From the NCBI GenBank assembly GCA_009926815.1, contig RFOC01000110.1, positions 1 to 6,860 on the forward strand: a DNA stretch of 6,860 nucleotides, in the 5' to 3' direction. The first letter of the stretch is position 1; every line of letters starts with the position of its first letter. Below are positions 1-6,860 of this stretch, in pieces. A program made the position numbers and the translations under genes. Origin of the DNA: Planctomycetota bacterium. GTDB taxonomy: Bacteria; Planctomycetota; Phycisphaerae; Phycisphaerales; SM1A02. The notes under the pieces were generated by a model, which saw only the letters and a list, made by a program, of their open reading frames with translations, did no database searches and was not told the origin of the DNA.

Positions 1-586
1 CAGGCTGCTGCCAGCCGCCACGCCGTTGCCGGTGATGGTGCTGGTCGCCTTCGCGATGTTCGAGGCGCCGTTGTAGTAGCCGACCACGCAGTAGGGGTTG
101 GTGGCAGGCGTGGCGCCGGCCGCGGGGTACCAGCCAGGACCGTTGCCGGTGCTGGCGCCCGTGATGCGGGAGGCGTTGGCCGAGTTCATGTTGCTGAAGC
201 CGGGGTCAGCGGTCAGGGCGGTCAGCGTGCCGCCGTCACCGTCGTTGGACTGCTCACGCAGACCGGCGGTCACGAAGCTGTCCCAGGCGGCGCCAGCGGC
301 GTCCGTGTAGTTGGGATTCCAGCTGCTGCCACCAGCGTGCTTGAAGGCCTTGGTCTGATTCTGCACCCACGAGGCCTTGTAGGCGGAGACGCCGTACACG
401 CTGGACACGGGACACGATGTCCGCGGCGTTGTTGGACTTGATGTAGACGTCCATGACCGAGTAGGTCTTGGCGCCGTCCACGACGAGGTAGCTGTCACCA
501 AACAGGGCATTGCCCGTGATGGTGGCAAGGGCCGAGGAGGCCATGCCCGCGGCGACAGCCGAGGCCAGCAGAGTCGAGTTACGCAT
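1..586 (-). pseudogene. Putative secreted protein, N-terminal part, frameshifted (partial at window edge)
   Basis: Starts at ATG 586-584 with a good ribosome site (AGAAAGG, 600-594, 7 nt away). The first 21 residues form a signal peptide: short basic start (MRN), hydrophobic stretch, and an SSALA cleavage site before TITG. The mature part begins GNALFGDSYLVVDGAKTYSV, then MDVYIKSNNAADIVS. At about residue 59 the frame breaks at an exact 7-bp tandem repeat (403-416) and the unshifted frame stops at 254 after 110 residues. Removing one repeat copy gives ADIVSSVYGVSAYKASW and an open frame to position 1, 193 residues in all with no stop, rich in Asn, Gly, Ser, Thr and Ala (for example SSWNPNYTD, WDSFVTAGLREQ, GPGWYPAAG). 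It resembles, from memory only, secreted proteins common in Phycisphaerae that often end in a PEP-CTERM anchor; the C-terminus is outside the window. No enzyme motif is visible. The break could be a true mutation, a slippage-switched state or a sequence error. Confidence 0.7.
403..416. repeat. Exact 7-bp tandem duplication causing the frameshift
   Basis: GGACACG occurs twice head to tail (403-409, 410-416), read on the coding minus strand as CGTGTCC-CGTGTCC. Because 7 is not a multiple of 3, the duplication shifts the frame. One copy alone gives codons for D-I-V-S-S-V-Y-G-V and keeps the frame open to the window edge, so the single-copy state is very probably ancestral. Confidence 0.85.
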
Positions 587-836
587 TGGGGAACCTTTCT
601 GTGACAACAAAGGGAAACGACCCACAAGGGTCAGGGAACGAGAACGGATGACTGCGCGGGGAGGGGAACTTCCGTCACGCGGTCGGGAACAACCAGCAAG
701 AACACTCTGCCACGGGTTTTGAGGCGCTCAAGTAAAAAGAAAAGGATTCCGCCTGCATTTTGCAGTTCCTTCATGCATGGAATCATCGCGTGACGATGGT
801 CGTGCTTCGAATGGATCGGATGCATGCAATTGGCCT

Positions 837-865
837 TTGGAATGACTTGGATCTGTTTTTATAAG
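837..865 (+). promoter_or_regulatory. Candidate sigma-70-type promoter for the dehydrogenase gene
   Basis: TTGGAA (837-842), a 17-nt spacer and TATAAG (860-865). Transcription would start near 872, giving a leader of about 55 nt before ATG 927. It lies in the AT-rich part of the intergenic region. The -35 matches TTGACA at four of six positions and the -10 matches TATAAT at five of six. Predicted from sequence alone. Confidence 0.5.
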
Positions 866-885
866 ACTTTGATGGTGAGAATCAA
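858..885 (-). promoter_or_regulatory. Candidate opposing promoter for the secreted-protein gene
   Basis: On the minus strand TTGATT (885-880), a 16-nt spacer and TATAAA (863-858). Its -10 overlaps the -10 of the plus-strand promoter in the near-symmetric core TTTATAAG. Transcription would start near 850 and leave a long leader of about 265 nt, so a nearer promoter is possible though I found none as good. Confidence 0.3.
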
Positions 886-911
886 GGGACTTGGCTAGCC
901 TCCGACGCAGC

Positions 912-917
912 AAGGAG
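912..917 (+). promoter_or_regulatory. Shine-Dalgarno that decides the dehydrogenase start
   Basis: AAGGAG lies 9 nt before ATG 927. It favours this ATG over the in-frame TTG at 891, which has no ribosome site and would add 12 residues ahead of the beta strand of the Rossmann fold. Confidence 0.8.
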
Positions 918-926
918 ACCCCTCAG

Positions 927-1796
927 ATGACCTCATCCGGAATCGATTCGTTGGCCGTGATCGGCGCGGGCACCATGGGTTCGGGCATCGCCCTGACTGC
1001 CGCCCAGGCGGGAATTCGGGTCTGGCAGGTGGACGTGAAGCCGGAACAGCTGGAGCGGGCCAAGGCCTACCACCGCAAGACCCTCGATCGAGCCGTCGAG
1101 AAGCAGCGTTTGACCCGGGAGCTTGCCGATGCCGCCCTGGGCCGGATCGACTACGTGGGGAGCATGGAGGCGGCTCGCGGCGCCGCCTGGGTGGTGGAGG
1201 CCGCCACCGAGAACGTGGAGGTGAAGAAGGCCATCTTCCGTCAGATGCAGCAGGCTTTCCCTGCCCCGGCCGTGCTGGCCACCAACACCAGCAGCATCAG
1301 CATCACGGATCTGGCGGCGGTGGTCGGTGCGGACGCGGGCCGCGTGATCGGCATGCACTTCTTCAACCCGGTGCCGGTCATGGCCCTGGTGGAGGTGATC
1401 AAGGGCCTGGCCACGACCGAGGAGACCACCCGACGAACCGTGGACCTGGCCAAGGCCATGGGCAAGACACCCATTCCCGCGAACGACCGTGCGGGCTTCG
1501 TGAGCAATCGGGTGCTGATGCCCATGATCAACGAGGCCTTCCATGCCTGGATGGAGGGTGTGGCGGGTCCCGAGGAGATCGACCAGATCATGAAGCTGGG
1601 CTGCAACTTCCCCATGGGTCCACTCCGCCTGGCCGACTTCATCGGCCTGGATGTCTGTCACGACATCATGATGGTGCTGCACCGCGAACTCGGGAATCCG
1701 AAGTTCTTCCCGTGCCCGCTGCTTCGACAGCTGGTGCAGGCGGGACGGCTGGGGGACAAGAGCGGTCGCGGCGTGTTCGAGTATCCAGCCCGGTGA
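927..1796 (+). CDS. hbd: 3-hydroxyacyl-CoA (3-hydroxybutyryl-CoA) dehydrogenase
   Basis: A 289-residue cytosolic enzyme that interconverts (S)-3-hydroxyacyl-CoA and 3-oxoacyl-CoA with NAD(H), in beta-oxidation or butyrate/acetoacetyl-CoA metabolism. The length fits the stand-alone short-chain type (about 280-290) and not the large FadB fusions. Residues 1 to about 190 form the Rossmann domain: GAGTMGSG at 13-20 is the dinucleotide loop and D36 ends the second strand, indicating NAD rather than NADP. The catalytic dyad is H144 (in HFFNP) and E156, with the family's usual 12-residue spacing, and N194 (in SNRV) completes the site. The C-terminal helical dimer domain has NFPMGPLRLADFIGLD and ends GDKSGRGVFEYPAR, as is typical. 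The start is set by AAGGAG at 912-917. Substrate chain length cannot be read from sequence; hbd, mmgB and paaH are all used for this family. No thiolase, crotonase or acyl-CoA dehydrogenase gene lies beside it here. Confidence 0.93.
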   Translation: MTSSGIDSLAVIGAGTMGSGIALTAAQAGIRVWQVDVKPEQLERAKAYHRKTLDRAVEKQRLTRELADAALGRIDYVGSMEAARGAAWVVEAATENVEVKKAIFRQMQQAFPAPAVLATNTSSISITDLAAVVGADAGRVIGMHFFNPVPVMALVEVIKGLATTEETTRRTVDLAKAMGKTPIPANDRAGFVSNRVLMPMINEAFHAWMEGVAGPEEIDQIMKLGCNFPMGPLRLADFIGLDVCHDIMMVLHRELGNPKFFPCPLLRQLVQAGRLGDKSGRGVFEYPAR

Positions 1797-1807
1797 GCGC
1801 CGGCCGT

Positions 1808-1813
1808 TAGCAT
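1808..1813 (+). promoter_or_regulatory. Possible -10 box for a leaderless cysE transcript
   Basis: TAGCAT ends 7 nt before GTG 1821, the spacing expected if transcription began at or next to the start codon. There is no Shine-Dalgarno in the 24-nt gap and no recognisable -35. Translational coupling to the upstream gene is the alternative. Confidence 0.3.
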
Positions 1814-1820
1814 CGAACGC

Positions 1821-2705
1821 GTGAGCGATCCGGAAGCCGGCCTCGAACGGTTCGTGTCCGCGATCGAGCGGAGCGTGGAGACGCTGCCGGCGCTGCATCG
1901 AATGGGTCGGCCGTCCATGCCTGATCCCGCTGCGCTTGCCCTGGCGAGCGAGTGCTTCCGCTGGATCTGCTTCCCGGGCTACTTCGGACCACGCGAGGGG
2001 GCGTCCGCGGGCATGGGACCCTTCCTTGGGCGGGCCATCCGTGGGCTCATGGATGCGCTGAGGCCGGAACTCGAGCGAGCCGCGGCGCTGGATGGAGGCG
2101 ACCCGAGCCGGGCCGGAGCGTGGCTGACGGGGTTGCTTCAGGCCACGCCGGCCATCCGCGCATTGCTGGCCGAGGATGCGGACGAGGCCCTCCGCGCGGA
2201 TCCGGCCGCCAGGTCGCTCGAGGAGATCATCCTCTGCTATCCGGGCCTGCATGCGGTCATGGACCATCGCCTGGCCCACGCGCTGCACGGCATGGGCGTC
2301 TCCCTGGTGCCTCGCATGATCGCGGAGGCCGCGCATCGACGCACGGGCATCGACATCCATCCGGGCGCGTCCATCGCGGGTGGACTCTTCATCGATCACG
2401 GCACGGGCGTGGTGATCGGCGAGACCACCGTCATGGGTCGGCGCTGCCGGATCTATCAGGGGGTCACGCTGGGCGCCCTCACGCCGGATCTGGGGCCCGG
2501 TCGACCGCTGTCACGCGGCATGAAGCGTCACCCCACGCTGGAGGACCGGGTGGTGGTGTACGCCGGTGCCACGATCCTGGGTGGCGACACCGTGATCGGC
2601 GAGGGTGCCACCATCAACGGCGGGGTGTTCCTGACCCAGAGCGTGCCACCGGGCAGCGTGGTCCAGGCGCCCCGGCCGGAGCTGGTCATGAAGAGCCGGT
2701 CCTGA
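1821..2705 (+). CDS. cysE: Serine O-acetyltransferase (CysE/EpsC type)
   Basis: Transfers acetyl from acetyl-CoA to L-serine, giving O-acetylserine, the acceptor for sulfide in cysteine synthesis; cytosolic. The 294 residues comprise a helical N-terminal domain (to about 165, with FPGYFG at 51-56 and CYPG at 139-142, both typical of this clade) and a left-handed beta-helix of hexapeptide repeats. Catalytic residues are in place: D178 (DIHPGA), H193 (IDHGTG) and H237 (KRHPT). The stretch GVTLGALTPDLGPGRPLSRG before KRHPT is longer than in E. coli CysE and fits the EpsC-like or Bacteroidetes/plant-like branch. It ends VMKSRS, without the terminal isoleucine by which many CysE bind cysteine synthase, so complex formation with CysK is uncertain. 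The GTG start follows the dehydrogenase stop by 24 nt in the same frame, with no Shine-Dalgarno; ATG 1902 is an alternative but would remove 27 residues. No cysK is nearby. Confidence 0.9.
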   Translation: MSDPEAGLERFVSAIERSVETLPALHRMGRPSMPDPAALALASECFRWICFPGYFGPREGASAGMGPFLGRAIRGLMDALRPELERAAALDGGDPSRAGAWLTGLLQATPAIRALLAEDADEALRADPAARSLEEIILCYPGLHAVMDHRLAHALHGMGVSLVPRMIAEAAHRRTGIDIHPGASIAGGLFIDHGTGVVIGETTVMGRRCRIYQGVTLGALTPDLGPGRPLSRGMKRHPTLEDRVVVYAGATILGGDTVIGEGATINGGVFLTQSVPPGSVVQAPRPELVMKSRS

Positions 2706-2706
2706 T

Positions 2707-2729
2707 GGGCGGGCCGTCTTGCCCGGCCC
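2707..2729 (+). terminator. GC-rich hairpin just after cysE; weak terminator candidate
   Basis: GGGCGGGC (2707-2714) pairs with GCCCG plus CCC (2721-2729, one bulged G at 2726) around the loop CGTCTT. It begins 1 nt after the cysE stop. No T-tract follows, so a standard intrinsic terminator is doubtful; it may slow polymerase, protect the cysE mRNA 3' end or simply separate the two transcripts. Confidence 0.3.
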
Positions 2730-2732
2730 TCC

Positions 2733-2738
2733 TAGAAT
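2733..2738 (+). promoter_or_regulatory. Possible -10 box for a near-leaderless aconitase transcript
   Basis: TAGAAT ends 9 nt before ATG 2748, so transcription would begin within about 3 nt of the start codon. There is no Shine-Dalgarno and no clear -35 in the GC-rich hairpin upstream. The arrangement repeats that seen at cysE. Confidence 0.35.
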
Positions 2739-2747
2739 GGCGGATCT

Positions 2748-5465
<2,718 letters not shown>

Positions 5466-5533
5466 GCGAGCCATTTGCCCGAAAAAAGGCCTGACCCGGC
5501 CGATCGGTGGTGGCCGGCGGTCAGCATGCGCGG

Positions 5534-6265
5534 ATGCCAAGGCTGCAGGGCCCACGACGATGGCTTCGCGCGGTCCGCCTGCTCGAGCGGGCATGTCTGG
5601 GCCGTTCGGTCGTCCATCCAGCATCGGTGGTGGCCTCGGCCGTGGCCATCGCCCTCGACCCGCGATGGTGCATGGGATGTGGCAGGCACCTGCCGCCAGG
5701 ACCACCCATGCCAACGCGGGTTCTGGCGGGGCAGGGACCGCGCTGCGCCGCATGCGAGCGGGAAGAGACCTTCTCGGCGTTGGCGCGGTACCGCCCGCCG
5801 ATCGATGCGGTTCTGCGGCGATGCAAGCATCGAGCGGAACACGGCGTGCTGCTGGAACTGGGGCGGCGCCTTGGGCAGATGGTGGCCGAGCGCGTGGCCA
5901 TGCCGCCGGGGGGCTGGTGCGTGGTGCCCGTTCCGGCATCTCCGCTGCGACGCCTGCTGCGAGGGATCGACCACTCGGCCGTGCTTGCCCAGGGTGTTGC
6001 ACGGAGTCTCGGCGTGCCGGTGACGCATGTGGTCCGCAACTGCGCGTGGTCGCGGCAGGCCTCGCTGGGTCGAAGGGAGCGGTTCCGGCGGCGTCATGCC
6101 GTCCGGGCGGGGGCAGCCACGCGGATCCTCGGGCGGCATGTCCTGGTGGTGGATGACATCCGGACCACCGGGGCCACGCTGCGTTCGGTGGGCCGGGTTC
6201 TGCGGAGTTCGGGGGCCGCCTCCGTATCCGCGGCCGTGGCGGCAGTCGCGGACATGGACGCATAA
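5534..6265 (+). CDS. comF: ComF-family protein (zinc ribbon plus phosphoribosyltransferase fold)
   Basis: 243 residues from ATG 5534, or 252 from GTG 5507; neither has a Shine-Dalgarno, and the GTG sits in the loop of a 6-bp hairpin (CCGGCC 5496-5501 with GGCCGG 5512-5517), so the ATG is preferred. Numbering from the ATG, C46-x2-C49 and C71-x2-C74 form the N-terminal zinc ribbon. The rest is a type I phosphoribosyltransferase-like fold: VVPVPASPLRRLLRGIDHSAVLA matches the family's PVP...R...RG.....LA signature, and VLVVDDIRTTGATL (D207-D208) is the PRPP-binding loop. ComF/GntX proteins take part in DNA uptake during natural transformation in several bacteria, but many carriers are not known to be competent and the biochemical role is unsettled. 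About 45 residues precede the first zinc cysteine, somewhat more than the family's usual 10-25. Codon bias is weaker than in the aconitase gene, suggesting modest expression. It lies 68 nt after acnA (41 nt if GTG is used) and is the last protein gene before the rRNA operon. Confidence 0.88.
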   Translation: MPRLQGPRRWLRAVRLLERACLGRSVVHPASVVASAVAIALDPRWCMGCGRHLPPGPPMPTRVLAGQGPRCAACEREETFSALARYRPPIDAVLRRCKHRAEHGVLLELGRRLGQMVAERVAMPPGGWCVVPVPASPLRRLLRGIDHSAVLAQGVARSLGVPVTHVVRNCAWSRQASLGRRERFRRRHAVRAGAATRILGRHVLVVDDIRTTGATLRSVGRVLRSSGAASVSAAVAAVADMDA

Positions 6266-6364
6266 ACCCATTCCACAGATGCAGTTATGCATTCACTGGT
6301 CCAGTGCGGCCGGGGGCTTCTGGAAAGGTTTTCCACATCCGGAGGGTCCGGAGGCCTGAGGGGA
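6266..6364. other. Spacer between comF and the rRNA promoter, with dyads
   Basis: About 100 noncoding nt containing ATGCA-gtta-TGCAT (6279-6292), the near-perfect palindrome CACTGG-t-CCAGTG (6294-6306), a small hairpin TGGAAA-ggt-TTTCCA (6321-6335) and TCCGGA-ggg-TCCGGA (6338-6352). No clear intrinsic terminator for comF is present. The palindromes lie 60-90 nt before the -35, where an activator or repressor of rRNA transcription could bind, but they match no site I recognise. Confidence 0.5.
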
Positions 6365-6392
6365 TTGACAGCCCCGGATTTCTCGTTACACT
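6365..6392 (+). promoter_or_regulatory. rRNA operon promoter
   Basis: A perfect TTGACA -35 (6365-6370), a 16-nt spacer and TACACT -10 (6387-6392; four of six to TATAAT). Start of transcription is expected near 6399, about 380 nt before mature 16S. The consensus -35, the intergenic position and the boxB/boxA-like elements just downstream all fit a strong rrn promoter. No AT-rich UP element is seen upstream. Confidence 0.65.
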
Positions 6393-6400
6393 CATCGACC

Positions 6401-6427
6401 CGGCGTTTCTCCCAATGGGAACCGCCG
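6401..6427 (+). promoter_or_regulatory. boxB-like hairpin at the start of the rRNA leader
   Basis: CGGCG (6401-6405) pairs with CGCCG (6423-6427) and TCCC (6410-6413) with GGGA (6417-6420), joined by a small internal loop. It lies immediately before the boxA-like site, the order known for rrn leaders (boxB then boxA). The following CTTTCTTT is T-rich, so an attenuator or terminator reading is also possible. Confidence 0.45.
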
Positions 6428-6429
6428 CT

Positions 6430-6443
6430 TTCTTTGACAAGTG
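6430..6443 (+). promoter_or_regulatory. boxA-like rRNA antitermination site
   Basis: TTCTTTGACAAGTG resembles the rrn boxA (E. coli core CTCTTTAACAA) and the CTTTGACAAGTGAA-type sequence seen ahead of 16S in many bacteria. It sits directly after the boxB-like hairpin. The TTGACA inside it has no matching -10 and is not taken as a promoter. A second similar string, CCTTTGAAAA, is at 6634-6643. Confidence 0.55.
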
Positions 6444-6509
6444 AACAGTTGGATGACGCCGCGAGGATGTGCGGATTCGCATGGGTCACGGCCCGTGCGG
6501 AAAGGCCGA

Positions 6510-6526
6510 CTGCCCCAATGGGGCAG
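6510..6526 (+). repeat. Perfect 7-bp stem-loop in rRNA leader
   Basis: CTGCCCC-aat-GGGGCAG. Its apex CCCAATGGG is identical to the apex of the boxB-like hairpin at 6411-6419. Confidence 0.6.
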
Positions 6527-6529
6527 CGT

Positions 6530-6549
6530 CCAAGTGTCACAGCACTTGG
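6530..6549 (+). repeat. Perfect 7-bp stem-loop in rRNA leader
   Basis: CCAAGTG-tcacag-CACTTGG, starting 3 nt after the preceding stem, so the two may stack coaxially. Confidence 0.55.
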
Positions 6550-6551
6550 TC

Positions 6552-6635
6552 GGACACGTCCTCCGTGAATAGCCAGATACTGGTCAATTCAACAGGCCTT
6601 GTCTTGCCGGCTTGCCGGCAGGCAGGGACGTGTCC
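6552..6635 (+). repeat. 10-bp inverted repeat closing a 64-nt domain of the leader
   Basis: GGACACGTCC (6552-6561) and GGACGTGTCC (6626-6635) are exact reverse complements. The enclosed 64 nt contain CCAG-ata-CTGG (6573-6583) and the CUUG-capped stem at 6603-6622, suggesting a branched RNA domain. Confidence 0.5.
6603..6622 (+). repeat. CUUG-capped stem-loop in rRNA leader
   Basis: CTTGCCGG-CTTG-CCGGCAGG: eight pairs with one U-G wobble. CUUG is a known extra-stable tetraloop. Confidence 0.5.
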
Positions 6636-6643
6636 TTTGAAAA

Positions 6644-6663
6644 CCGGCGGGTTCGCCCGCCGG
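6644..6663 (+). repeat. UUCG-capped perfect 8-bp stem-loop in rRNA leader
   Basis: CCGGCGGG-TTCG-CCCGCCGG, an all G-C stem on a UUCG loop. The closing pair is G-C rather than the most stable C-G. No T-tract follows, so it is not a standard terminator. Confidence 0.65.
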
Positions 6664-6688
6664 ACATCGCCGTTGAAGCGATGATGAA

Positions 6689-6727
6689 GACCGGCCGGAT
6701 CCACTTGTGGATCCGGTTTGCCGGGTC
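6689..6727 (+). repeat. Long CUUG-capped stem-loop in rRNA leader
   Basis: An inner perfect 9-bp stem CCGGATCCA-CTTG-TGGATCCGG (6695-6716) is extended, past an unpaired TTTG, by GACCGG (6689-6694) pairing with CCGGGTC (6721-6727, one bulged G). This is the longest stem in the leader. Confidence 0.65.
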
Positions 6728-6748
6728 ACCTTCCAAATTCGAAGCCAA

Positions 6749-6763
6749 GCGGGCTTGTCCCGC
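6749..6763 (+). repeat. Last leader stem-loop before 16S
   Basis: GCGGG-cttgt-CCCGC, ending about 14 nt before the predicted mature 16S end. The loop again carries CTTG. Confidence 0.45.
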
Positions 6764-6777
6764 ATATGCAACGAACT

Positions 6778-6860
6778 CAAGTGAAGAGTTTGATCCTGGC
6801 TCAGATTGAACGCTGGCGGCATGGCTAAAACATGCAAGTCGAACGCCTGGAGCAATCCAG
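6778..6860 (+). rRNA. rrs: 16S ribosomal RNA, first ~83 nt (partial, runs off window)
   Basis: The conserved 16S start is unmistakable: GAAGAGTTTGATCCTGGCTC begins at 6783, followed by AGATTGAACGCTGGCGGC and then ACATGCAAGTCGAACG, which leads into variable region V1. Aligning G6783 with E. coli position 6 puts the mature 5' end near 6778. The universal 27F-type primer site is intact. GGCGGCATGG is the form often seen in Planctomycetota, and GCTAAAACATGC replaces the more common TAATACATGC; both are hints to the lineage only. The gene continues beyond the window. Confidence 0.97.

Larger units (their letters stand above)
587..926. other. Divergent intergenic region, no gene seen
   Basis: These 340 nt separate the divergent secreted-protein gene and the dehydrogenase gene. 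The part at 710-890 is much more AT-rich than the flanking genes. It holds overlapping promoter candidates near 837-885 and small dyads: GACCC-acaa-GGGTC (619-632, in the 5' leader of the minus-strand gene), TTGAG-gcg-CTCAA (719-731), CATCG-cgtga-CGATG (784-798), and two ATGCAT-containing palindromes at 772-779 and 820-828. The last two could be regulator sites but match no operator I know. Short open frames here lack ribosome sites and protein-like composition. Confidence 0.6.
6399..6777 (+). other. 16S rRNA 5' leader (precursor segment), highly structured
   Basis: The stretch from the predicted transcription start to mature 16S holds no convincing protein gene. It carries boxB/boxA-like sites at the front, then consecutive stem-loops at 6470-6481, 6510-6526, 6530-6549, 6603-6622, 6644-6663, 6665-6683, 6689-6727 and 6749-6763, and a 10-bp inverted repeat (6552-6561 with 6626-6635) enclosing one of them. 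Leaders of rRNA operons normally bind the NusB/NusE antitermination factors, help 16S fold and provide half of the RNase III processing stem; the matching 3' half would lie beyond the window. Confidence 0.6.

Noticed and set aside
98..310. 70-codon plus-strand open frame
   Set aside because: It is the complement of the restored frame of the secreted-protein gene, which has consistent composition and continues from a signal peptide.
891..926. TTG 891 as the dehydrogenase start
   Set aside because: No ribosome site, and it adds 12 unneeded residues; AAGGAG is correctly spaced for ATG 927.
933..2399. 488-codon open frame on the minus strand, antisense to the dehydrogenase and cysE genes
   Set aside because: Same register effect in GC-rich genes; no ribosome site and no recognisable protein sequence.
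6434..6460. Second rRNA promoter from TTGACA at 6434-6439
   Set aside because: No -10-like hexamer at 15-19 nt; the hexamer is better explained as part of the boxA-like site.
6644..6663. UUCG hairpin as an intrinsic terminator
   Set aside because: No T-tract follows and termination here would cut off the 16S gene just downstream.
6287..6855. Several short open frames in the rRNA leader on both strands
   Set aside because: They run through stem-loops or into 16S, lack ribosome sites and have no protein-like composition.

Overview
GC-rich bacterial DNA that ends in the first ~83 nt of a 16S rRNA gene. The 16S start (GGCGGCATGG followed by ...ACATGCAAGTCGAACG), the high GC, the weak or absent Shine-Dalgarno sites at several genes and a secreted-protein type at the left edge together suggest the Planctomycetota/PVC group, perhaps Phycisphaerae. 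That assignment is inference; the fragment is too short to prove it.

Layout, left to right. (1) Minus strand, 1-586: the N-terminal part of a putative secreted protein with a clear signal peptide. It is broken by an exact 7-bp tandem duplication (403-416). Removing one copy restores an open frame that runs off the window edge. (2) 587-926: a divergent intergenic region with candidate overlapping promoters for both sides. (3) Plus strand, 927-1796: 3-hydroxyacyl-CoA (3-hydroxybutyryl-CoA) dehydrogenase with all catalytic residues. (4) 1821-2705: serine O-acetyltransferase (CysE/EpsC type). (5) 2748-5465: a complete AcnA/IRP-type aconitase with its three [4Fe-4S] cysteines. (6) 5534-6265 (or from GTG 5507): a ComF-family zinc-ribbon phosphoribosyltransferase. 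(7) 6266-6777: about 510 nt of noncoding DNA forming the rRNA promoter and leader: a TTGACA-N16-TACACT promoter, a boxB-like hairpin, a boxA-like antitermination site and then a dense series of stem-loops, several capped by CUUG or UUCG tetraloops. (8) 6778-6860: the start of 16S rRNA.

The four plus-strand protein genes are co-directional and closely spaced (24, 42 and 41-68 nt gaps) but serve different jobs: fatty acid/butyrate metabolism, cysteine synthesis, the TCA cycle, and DNA uptake or nucleotide-related functions. Two of them (cysE and the aconitase gene) have a TANNNT -10-like box 7-9 nt before the start and no Shine-Dalgarno, so they may be transcribed separately as leaderless or near-leaderless mRNAs rather than as one operon.

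I see no mobile element, CRISPR array or defence system. The most unusual content is the 7-bp duplication that breaks the secreted-protein gene and the elaborate tetraloop-rich rRNA leader.
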